DNA of 8,963 bases, taken from NCBI GenBank assembly GCA_947169755.1, contig CAMVQX010000060.1:1-8963 (forward strand). Reading direction: 5' to 3'. A program made the translations under genes and the position numbers. Source of the DNA: an uncultured bacterium (GTDB lineage Bacteria; Cyanobacteriota; Vampirovibrionia; Gastranaerophilales; Gastranaerophilaceae). This document shows positions 1 through 5,537 of the stretch, piece after piece. The notes beneath the pieces were generated by a model. The model saw only the letters and a list, made by a program, of their open reading frames with translations, was not told the DNA's origin and ran no database searches. Position 1 is the first letter of the stretch; each line of letters starts with the position of its first letter.

Positions 1-579
1 GGTTTATTTATTGCTGATGATAAAACTAAAGCATTTTTAAAATCAAGAGGAAGAGAAGAAAAATTCAGAACTATACAACCTGATAGTGATGCAATTTATG
101 AAAGAGTTATAAAAATAAATGCTCAAGATATAACACATATGGTATCTTGTCCGCATACTGTTGATAATACAAAAACTGTTGATGAATTAAAAGATGTAAA
201 AGTTAATCAAGTATTTGTCGGAACTTGCACAAACGGCAGGATTGAAGATTTGAGAGTTGTTGCAAAAATCTTGAACGGGAAAAAAGTAAATTCTGATGTT
301 AGAATGTTAATTTGTCCTGCTTCAAAAGATGTGTATCTTCAGGCTTTAGACGAAGGGTTGATTAAAATATTTGTTGAGGCAAATGCTACAATTTTACCTC
401 CGGGATGCGGACCGTGTGTTGGTGTACATGCCGGAACTTTAGCTGATGGTGAGGTTTGTCTTGCAACTCAAAATAGAAACTTTCAAGGCAGAATGGGTAA
501 TGTAAACGGGTTTATTTATCTTGCTTCACCGTATGTAGCTGCTTATACCGCTTTAAATGGTTGCATATGTGCATCTTAA
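1..579 (+). CDS. leuC: 3-isopropylmalate dehydratase large subunit, type 2 (HacA/LeuC family), 5'-truncated
   Basis: This is the C-terminal 192 residues of an aconitase-superfamily dehydratase; the frame is open from base 1, so the N-terminal part (family length about 420 residues) lies outside the window. The enzyme isomerises 2-isopropylmalate to 3-isopropylmalate in leucine synthesis, with a separate small subunit (LeuD) not seen here. All three [4Fe-4S] ligands are present: the Cys of GTCTNGR (visible codon 76) and the two Cys of PGCGPC (codons 136 and 139). The substrate-loop motif NRNFQGRMG and the SPYVAA segment near the end are typical of the archaeal-type/type-2 LeuC group rather than the longer E. 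coli-type LeuC. The last residues (NGCICAS) replace the usual ITDPR-like tail. Homoaconitase or another hydro-lyase of the same family cannot be excluded from this fragment. No clear terminator follows it before the sigma gene. Confidence 0.9.
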   Translation, partial: GLFIADDKTKAFLKSRGREEKFRTIQPDSDAIYERVIKINAQDITHMVSCPHTVDNTKTVDELKDVKVNQVFVGTCTNGRIEDLRVVAKILNGKKVNSDVRMLICPASKDVYLQALDEGLIKIFVEANATILPPGCGPCVGVHAGTLADGEVCLATQNRNFQGRMGNVNGFIYLASPYVAAYTALNGCICAS

Positions 580-601
580 AAATACGACAATCGGTTATGT
601 A

Positions 602-628
602 GGAAAGTAGGTGCATTTACAACGTAAA
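602..628 (+). promoter_or_regulatory. Candidate ECF-type promoter of the sigma/anti-sigma operon
   Basis: GGAAA (602-606) is separated by 16 bases from CGTAAA (623-628). This resembles the bipartite promoters used by many ECF sigma factors (a GGAAC or GAAAC box, 16-17 bases, then CGT-A/C). ECF factors commonly transcribe their own operon, and this site lies 33 bases before the sigma ATG. Both boxes deviate from consensus and the region is AT-rich, so a chance match is quite possible. Confidence 0.3.
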
Positions 629-631
629 TTT

Positions 632-650
632 CCTTAATATATTTTTAAGG
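632..650 (+). promoter_or_regulatory. Hairpin occluding the sigma-factor ribosome-binding site
   Basis: CCTTAA (632-637) is the exact reverse complement of TTAAGG (645-650), with a 7-base loop. The 3' arm contains most of the AAGGAG Shine-Dalgarno (647-652) of the ATG at 661. An upstream segment AGGAAA (601-606) is complementary to TTTCCT (629-634), which overlaps the 5' arm, so the two pairings are mutually exclusive. The stems have only six pairs and are AT-rich; a regulatory role is inference. Confidence 0.3.
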
Positions 651-660
651 AGATTTTTCT

Positions 661-1242
661 ATGTTGCAATATAAAAAGATGTCATTGGAAGAATTAATAG
701 TTCTTTCTCAGCAACATGATTTAAAAGCTTTAGAAGAATTAATAAGGCGTGAGCAAAAAAATATATTTGCTGCATTTGTTTACCTGAGCGATAATGAAGA
801 AAATGTATCCGATTTGACACAGGAAGCTCTTTTAAAAATTGCAAAAAATATTTCAAATTTAAGAAACCCAAAGCACTTTAAAAGCTGGCTAAACCAGATT
901 GTAACCCATATTTATTATGACAGTTTAAGAAAATTACAAAGAAGCCCTGATACTATTTCTCTTGACAACGATGCAGAGGATCTGCCTCAGATAAAGTTTG
1001 AGTTGCCGGACATAAAATGTAAACCAAATGAGAAATGTTTAGCAGGTGAGCTTGAAAAGATAATTAAAGCTGCAATTCAGGCTTTGCCTAACAATTTTAG
1101 AGTTGCAATTGTATTACGAGAATTTCAAGGTTTGAGTTATGACGAAATTGCTCAGGCAACGAATACGTCTGTTGGAACTGTTAAATCAAGAATCTCAAGG
1201 GCAAGAGGAAAACTGCAAGAAGATTTAAAGGCCTATATATAA
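661..1242 (+). CDS. ECF-family RNA polymerase sigma factor (sigma-70 family)
   Basis: This 193-residue protein has the two-domain plan of extracytoplasmic-function sigma factors. Region 2 spans about residues 22-92 (DLTQEALLKIAKNI, then FKSWLNQIVTHIYYDSLRK), binding core polymerase and the -10 element. A charged linker follows (about 93-130). Region 4 spans about 135-185, with the helix-turn-helix LSYDEIAQATNTSVGTVKSR that reads the -35 box. Length matches the family (about 160-200). The start at 661 is supported by AAGGAG eight bases upstream; Met7 is a less likely alternative. The anti-sigma gene follows after 10 bp, so the pair is almost certainly co-transcribed and the factor held inactive by its partner. 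The signal sensed and the regulon cannot be told from the sequence. The subfamily was not assigned. Confidence 0.93.
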   Translation: MLQYKKMSLEELIVLSQQHDLKALEELIRREQKNIFAAFVYLSDNEENVSDLTQEALLKIAKNISNLRNPKHFKSWLNQIVTHIYYDSLRKLQRSPDTISLDNDAEDLPQIKFELPDIKCKPNEKCLAGELEKIIKAAIQALPNNFRVAIVLREFQGLSYDEIAQATNTSVGTVKSRISRARGKLQEDLKAYI

Positions 1243-1252
1243 AGGAGTTTAT

Positions 1253-1765
1253 ATGAAAAAAAAATTAAATTGCGAACAAATTGGTGCATTAATAGCTTTT
1301 TATCTTGACGGGACGCTAAGTCCTAAACTCGCTAAATATGTTCAAGAGCATATAGAAAATTGTGAGCAATGTCAGGACAGATATTGCAAAGAAATTATTA
1401 TTGATTCTTATATTTCTGATGATATCAATAATTCCTATACTACAAAACAGTATGAAATTTTTAAAGATAAATTATCTGAATATATAGATAATGAGTTAGA
1501 TGATACAGAAAATATAAAAATGAAAAAAATTACTATATCCAATCCTCTTGCCAGGCAAGACTTAGAAGATATTTATTCGTTTAAAAAATTACTTCACGGT
1601 GCATACGAAAAAACAAAAAATGAACTAAAGACAGATTACTCAAAAAGTGTTATTAATCAATTGATTCAAAATAAATCATATATTTCATTTTATAAAATCT
1701 CTGCATTGTTTTTTATAATGGTAGCTTCAATAGTTGCAGGATTAATAAAATTTTTATATTTTTAA
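1253..1765 (+). CDS. Membrane-anchored zinc-finger anti-sigma factor
   Basis: A 170-residue partner of the preceding sigma factor. The N-terminal ZAS (zf-HC2) domain has the ligand pattern Cys7, then His33-x3-Cys37-x2-Cys40 (HIENCEQC), preceded by the typical FYLDGTLSP segment. A second stretch, about residues 72-115 (KLSEYIDNELDD then NPLARQDLEDIYSFKKLL), looks like another ZAS-fold repeat that has lost the zinc ligands. A single hydrophobic segment at about 147-168 near the C-terminus would anchor it in the membrane with the ZAS domain in the cytoplasm. There is almost no extracytoplasmic domain, so sensing must involve the membrane, another protein or the cytoplasmic part. AAAGGAG at 1241-1247 overlaps the sigma stop codon, pointing to translational coupling. 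Its end overlaps the convergent gene by 12 bp. Confidence 0.85.
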   Translation: MKKKLNCEQIGALIAFYLDGTLSPKLAKYVQEHIENCEQCQDRYCKEIIIDSYISDDINNSYTTKQYEIFKDKLSEYIDNELDDTENIKMKKITISNPLARQDLEDIYSFKKLLHGAYEKTKNELKTDYSKSVINQLIQNKSYISFYKISALFFIMVASIVAGLIKFLYF

Positions 1766-2377
1766 TGAGCCTGAATGTTTCATTGAAGCCATTTTTTGAT
1801 AATCTTCAATAGAAATTCCGCGCGGTGATTTTAATTGCTGCGTATTAACGTTCATACGTGCCAATGCTTGTTTTTGTTTTTTTGATGCATATTGATTTCG
1901 TACAACGGGTGTAATTATGTTGCAAGATATTATTGAACCAATAGTGCTTGCAATAACGTCTATACCGTTTTTAAATGGTTTATATTCGCCTTTTATATCT
2001 TTAAAATTAGGAAGATTTTCAATATTAAAGTCGTAATTACCAATTTTGTCCGTAACTTTGTTTTTATTTAAAAATTCTTTAATTGGTTTTGTAGTTAATT
2101 TACCTGTTGATACAAGTTTTGAAGCTAGTTTTTTAAATGAACTTGTAATCAGATAAAAAGAAATAATATTAACAGCAGCGTCTGCAATTTCTTGAGGAAT
2201 TAGAAAACTTTTCTGTTCTTTGGGAATTTTATCGTTGAATACAACTGCGCTTACCTGAGCAAGTGAAGATAAAATCCACCCGAGAACCCCTGTATGAACC
2301 AGCATATTTCCGGGATTTTCACCGTAATTTTTATATAAAGTAGTTTTGAATTTGGAGAATAAATTACTTGACGGCAT
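1754..2377 (-). CDS. Conserved-looking membrane protein of unknown function (second of a pair)
   Basis: A 207-residue protein that I do not recognise functionally. It has three hydrophobic segments, at about residues 25-47 (MLVHTGVLGWILSSLAQVSA), 64-81 and 138-159, separated by basic, polar stretches; the last 45 residues are polar and Lys/Gln-rich. No signal peptide or catalytic motif is visible. The start at 2377 lies 14 bp inside the end of the upstream gene, with a good Shine-Dalgarno (AGGAGG, read on the minus strand just upstream). The two genes are therefore probably translationally coupled and their products likely work together. It shares order and some residues with the upstream protein (an LVH motif, then three helices, and a matching last helix), suggesting distant paralogy. 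From memory it resembles proteins of gut Melainabacteria; that is unverified. Confidence 0.75.
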   Translation of the reverse strand: MPSSNLFSKFKTTLYKNYGENPGNMLVHTGVLGWILSSLAQVSAVVFNDKIPKEQKSFLIPQEIADAAVNIISFYLITSSFKKLASKLVSTGKLTTKPIKEFLNKNKVTDKIGNYDFNIENLPNFKDIKGEYKPFKNGIDVIASTIGSIISCNIITPVVRNQYASKKQKQALARMNVNTQQLKSPRGISIEDYQKMASMKHSGSLKI

Positions 2378-2900
2378 TTTTATCCTCCTGTTTCTTTACC
2401 AGTTTGTTTGTTAAAAATTTTGTGAGTGGTGCATCAATAGCAAAATTTGTAAACATCATAACGATGAGTGCAACAATAGTACCCATTGCATTTCTGTATT
2501 GGATAAATTCATCACTGTTTATTTTTGTTATGTCTTTGGGTGTGAAAATAGTTTTGTATTTGGGAACTTTTGGGCCGGGAAGTTGAGAGAATGCTTTTAT
2601 TGCTTTTATGCATCCCTTTCTTATGAAGAATCCTGTGAATGTACCTGCGACAATTTTTGCAATAGTTCTTGCAACTGAAACTCTTCTTGTGTTTTCGTCA
2701 ACATTTCTGTTGTGAGCGTCAATAAACGGTTGAGACATAAGGGCGGTAGCACCTAAGATAAGGCGTTGTTCTGCGGAGGAAATCTTTTCACCGGCATCAT
2801 GAACAAGTTTGATGCCTGATGAGTTTGAATATTCTGCATTCGGGAGAATATTCAAAAAATTTTGATATGTTTTTATTGCATACGTTCTCAAACTAGACAT
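2364..2900 (-). CDS. Conserved-looking membrane protein of unknown function (first of a pair)
   Basis: A 178-residue protein of unknown function. Hydrophobic segments lie at about residues 46-60, 79-96 and 137-156. The most distinctive stretch is PFIDAHNRNVDENTRR (58-73), followed by an amphipathic SVARTIAKIVAGTFTGFFIR helix. The C-terminal tail is short and Lys-rich. The start at 2900 is preceded by GGGTGG on the minus strand at suitable spacing. It begins 81 bp after the glgC stop, where I see no strong terminator, so it may be read through from glgC or have its own weak promoter. Its 3' end overlaps the next gene by 14 bp. No enzyme, transporter or secretion-family signature is visible; a membrane-associated structural or envelope role is only a guess. 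Confidence 0.75.
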   Translation of the reverse strand: MSSLRTYAIKTYQNFLNILPNAEYSNSSGIKLVHDAGEKISSAEQRLILGATALMSQPFIDAHNRNVDENTRRVSVARTIAKIVAGTFTGFFIRKGCIKAIKAFSQLPGPKVPKYKTIFTPKDITKINSDEFIQYRNAMGTIVALIVMMFTNFAIDAPLTKFLTNKLVKKQEDKNAVK

Positions 2901-2981
2901 ACATTTCCACCCAAATCAATAAAGATAATGAAGGTTGAAAATTGCCTAAAAAAATCGTTTTGTGAACAAAAATTTACAAAA

Positions 2982-4217
2982 TTATATTTTTGCGCCCTTA
3001 GGTACAACAGTTATTCCGTTGGCAGAAACGTGGAAACCACGTCTTTCGTCATCTTCTCTGTTGTATCCTATTCTTGTATTTGGAGGTATCACTACATTTT
3101 TGTCAATAATGGCACGTTTGATTTTTGAATACCTGCCGACTTCTACGTTCTCCATTAAAATACTTTCGGATATTTGAGAATAACTGTTTACTTTTACTTT
3201 GGGAGATAATATACATCTTGAAAGTCCAGCACCTGATACAATACAGCCTTCAGATACCATAGAGTTAGTTGCCATACCAACCCTTTCGCCCTCTTCCCAG
3301 ATGAATTTCGCAGGCGGATAGTTATAATTAAATGTTCTCAAAGGCCATTCTTGAGAATACAAATTTAATTCAGGATCATAATCCAATAAATCCATATTTG
3401 CCTGCCAATATGCATCGGTACTACCTACATCCCTCCAATAACCTTTTTCTCTTTCGGATATGCCCGGGAAAGTATTCTCTGCAAAATTATAGATATAGAT
3501 TTCTTTACCTTCTTTTAAAAGCATCGGGATAACATCTTTCCCAAAATCGTGATGTGATGTATCAATTTTAACATCTTTTTCTAATGCATCAACCAATATA
3601 TTTTTGTTAAAAATATAATTACCCATAGATGCCAAACACATATCAGGTTTTCCGGGAATGGATTTCGGCTTATATTGCGGTTTTTCAACAAAATTTATAA
3701 GTTTCCAATTATCATCAACTTCAATTATACCAAATTCATGTGCTTCTGATATCGGAATCGGAATGGCTGATATTGTTAAATCGGACATTTTTTCTTTGTG
3801 ATAATCAAGCATTTGGGAAACATCCATTTTATAAATGTGGTCGCCCCCAAATATACATACATAGTCCGGATCTTCATCCTGTATATGAAAAAGATTCTGA
3901 TAAATTGCATCCGCAGTTCCTCTGTACCAGTCTGAACCGGTTCTCATTTGAGCAGGAGCCAAATCAACATATTGGTCCAAAAATGGAGATAAACGCCACC
4001 CTCTTGTTATATGTCTGCTTAATGAATCCGATTTATACTGAGTTAAAACTTTTATCTTGAAAAAGCCTGAATTAACGAAATTATTCAAAACAAAATCAAT
4101 AATCCTGTATCTCCCGCCAAATGGTACGGCAGGTTTTGCTCTGTCTTTTGTAAGCGGATAGAGTCTTTTACCTTCACCGCCTGCCAAAATCATAACAATT
4201 GCATCATCTATTGACAT
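2982..4217 (-). CDS. glgC: Glucose-1-phosphate adenylyltransferase (ADP-glucose pyrophosphorylase)
   Basis: This 411-residue enzyme makes ADP-glucose from ATP and glucose-1-phosphate, the committed step of bacterial glycogen synthesis in the cytoplasm. The N-terminal nucleotidyltransferase domain shows the phosphate-binding ILAGGEGKRLYPLT (10-23) with AKPAVPFGG, then WYRGTADAIYQN (97-108). Next come GDHIYKMD with the metal-binding/catalytic Asp126, and FVEKP with Lys179, equivalent to the glucose-1-phosphate-binding lysine. The C-terminal third (about 300-405) is a left-handed beta-helix, as expected, with hexapeptide-like turns around SMVSEGCIVSGAGLSRCIL. The RGW and SGF segments look closer to the proteobacterial/actinobacterial GlgC type than to cyanobacterial GlgC. 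Start at 4217 is supported by GAGGAG six bases upstream. No other glycogen genes are adjacent. Confidence 0.95.
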   Translation of the reverse strand: MSIDDAIVMILAGGEGKRLYPLTKDRAKPAVPFGGRYRIIDFVLNNFVNSGFFKIKVLTQYKSDSLSRHITRGWRLSPFLDQYVDLAPAQMRTGSDWYRGTADAIYQNLFHIQDEDPDYVCIFGGDHIYKMDVSQMLDYHKEKMSDLTISAIPIPISEAHEFGIIEVDDNWKLINFVEKPQYKPKSIPGKPDMCLASMGNYIFNKNILVDALEKDVKIDTSHHDFGKDVIPMLLKEGKEIYIYNFAENTFPGISEREKGYWRDVGSTDAYWQANMDLLDYDPELNLYSQEWPLRTFNYNYPPAKFIWEEGERVGMATNSMVSEGCIVSGAGLSRCILSPKVKVNSYSQISESILMENVEVGRYSKIKRAIIDKNVVIPPNTRIGYNREDDERRGFHVSANGITVVPKGAKI

Positions 4218-4239
4218 ATAAAGCTCCTCTTTTGATTGT

Positions 4240-4269
4240 ATTATATAACAAATTCTAATTACATTGCAA
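4240..4269 (-). promoter_or_regulatory. Candidate sigma-70 promoter of glgC
   Basis: On the minus strand, TTGCAA (4264-4269) and a perfect TATAAT (4240-4245) are separated by 18 bases. They sit between the oad operon terminator and the glgC start, with transcription predicted to begin near 4233. The position after a terminator makes a promoter here necessary; the exact boxes are inferred. Confidence 0.55.
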
Positions 4270-4284
4270 TATAATTAGTTTACT

Positions 4285-4321
4285 AAAAAAGACTTCGCAT
4301 ATAATTTGCGAAGTCTTTTTT
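4285..4321 (-). terminator. Rho-independent terminator of the birA-oadGAB operon (bidirectional shape)
   Basis: A perfect 9-bp stem, GACTTCGCA (4291-4299) with TGCGAAGTC (4307-4315), closes a 7-base loop. It is flanked by A6 on the left and T8 on the right, so the U-tract rule is met in both directions. It begins a few bases after the oadB stop and cleanly ends the minus-strand operon before the glgC promoter. Confidence 0.92.
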
Positions 4322-4324
4322 TTA

Positions 4325-5527
4325 TTAATGGCATATAGCTAATAATATACCTGCAGCTACAGCAGAACCGATTACGCCTGATACATTTGGTCCCATTGCG
4401 TGCATTAAAAGATAATTTTGAGGATTTGCCTCTAAACCTACCTTGTTAGCTACACGAGCTGCCATCGGAACAGCTGACACACCTGCAGCACCTATGAGCG
4501 GATTAATTTTTGTCTTGCTGAATACATTCATAAATTTTGCCATCAAAACACCGCCTGCGGTTGCTATAGAAAATGCTGCAATACCCAATATTAATATAAA
4601 TATTGTTTGAATTGTCAAGAACTGGTCTGCAGACAATTTAGAACCAACAGACAAGCCTAAAAATATAGTTACAATATTAATTAAAGCATTTTGCATAGTG
4701 TCAGAGAGTCTTTCAACAACACCGCATTCTTTGCATAAATTACCAAAGCACAATGCACCTAATAGCGGGCACGCACTCGGTAGTAAAACTACGCAAAGCA
4801 ACAAAATCATAAGAGGAAATACAATCTTCTCTCTTTTGGAAACATCTCGAAGTTGTGTCATTTGTATTTCTCTTTCAGCTTTTGTTGTTAATAATTTCAT
4901 AATCGGTGGTTGAATTACAGGAACTAATGCCATGTAAGAATATGCTGCAACAGCGATTGGTCCCAATAAATGACCTGCCAATTTTGAAGTTACATATATA
5001 GATGTTGGACCGTCTGCACCACCAATAATACCAATTGATGCAGCTTCCGGCATTGAAAATCCAAACCAGCAGAACGCCATCAATAAAGCGCCAAATATAC
5101 CGAATTGAGCAGCACCGCCGAGTAGCGCCATTTTAGGGTTTGCAATTAACGGACCGAAATCAGTCATTGCACCAACACCCATAAAAATAATCAATGGAAA
5201 TAATCCTTTATGAATGCCGGCTTCAAATATTATACCTAAAAATCCGTTAGGACCTGCAATTTCTTCACCCAACGGCATTGGAATATTTGACAACAATCCG
5301 CCAAATGCTATAGGAACCAATAGTAACGGCTCAAACTGTTTTTTAATACCAAGCCATAACAGGAACAAACATATTAAAATCATTATCCATTGCCCGTGTG
5401 CGGCTAATATTTGTTCTACACCGGAAAGCTCGGAATTTGCAAATGCGTTTTGTGCAGAATGGGCAAATCCCATAATCCCCGTCGAATCCCAGAGGGTTTG
5501 TAAACCTGATTGAATACTTATACTCAT
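4325..5527 (-). CDS. oadB: Na+-translocating oxaloacetate decarboxylase, beta (membrane) subunit
   Basis: A 400-residue polytopic membrane protein of the OadB/GcdB/MmdB family, which decarboxylates the carboxybiotin of the carrier and exports Na+. The family hallmark IIGGADGPTSIYVTSKLA is present (Asp172 is the expected Na+-pathway aspartate), as are KKQFEPLLLVPIAFGGLLSNIP (about 62-83) and GVGAMTDFGPLIANP (117-131). The C-terminus has GPNVSGVIGSAVAAGILL. The N-terminal 45 residues before the first membrane helix are a polar-amphipathic stretch. The start is backed by GGGAGG overlapping the oadA stop codon, 10 bp between the two genes. The beta subunit alone does not reveal the substrate; that comes from the adjacent alpha subunit. 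It is last in the operon and directly followed by the terminator. Confidence 0.95.
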   Translation of the reverse strand: MSISIQSGLQTLWDSTGIMGFAHSAQNAFANSELSGVEQILAAHGQWIMILICLFLLWLGIKKQFEPLLLVPIAFGGLLSNIPMPLGEEIAGPNGFLGIIFEAGIHKGLFPLIIFMGVGAMTDFGPLIANPKMALLGGAAQFGIFGALLMAFCWFGFSMPEAASIGIIGGADGPTSIYVTSKLAGHLLGPIAVAAYSYMALVPVIQPPIMKLLTTKAEREIQMTQLRDVSKREKIVFPLMILLLCVVLLPSACPLLGALCFGNLCKECGVVERLSDTMQNALINIVTIFLGLSVGSKLSADQFLTIQTIFILILGIAAFSIATAGGVLMAKFMNVFSKTKINPLIGAAGVSAVPMAARVANKVGLEANPQNYLLMHAMGPNVSGVIGSAVAAGILLAICH

Positions 5528-5537
5528 TTTACCCTCC

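Noticed and set aside
632..658. CCTTAA/TTAAGG hairpin followed by a short T run as a leuC terminator
   Set aside because: The stem is weak, the T run is interrupted by AGA, and the 3' arm is the sigma-factor ribosome-binding site; listed instead as a possible leader structure.
2901..2981. Possible terminator (TTTTG-TTCA-CAAAA then a T run on the minus strand) and promoter (TTTAGG, 17 bases, TATCTT) between glgC and the membrane-protein genes
   Set aside because: The hairpin has only five mostly A-T pairs and the promoter boxes match consensus poorly, so I do not list either as a feature.
2862..3177. Short plus-strand open frames across the glgC / membrane-protein junction
   Set aside because: They span the ends of two minus-strand genes, in conflicting frames, without Shine-Dalgarno support.
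3740..4060. Plus-strand open frame of 106 codons opposite glgC
   Set aside because: It overlaps the most conserved part of glgC on the other strand and shows no recognisable domain.
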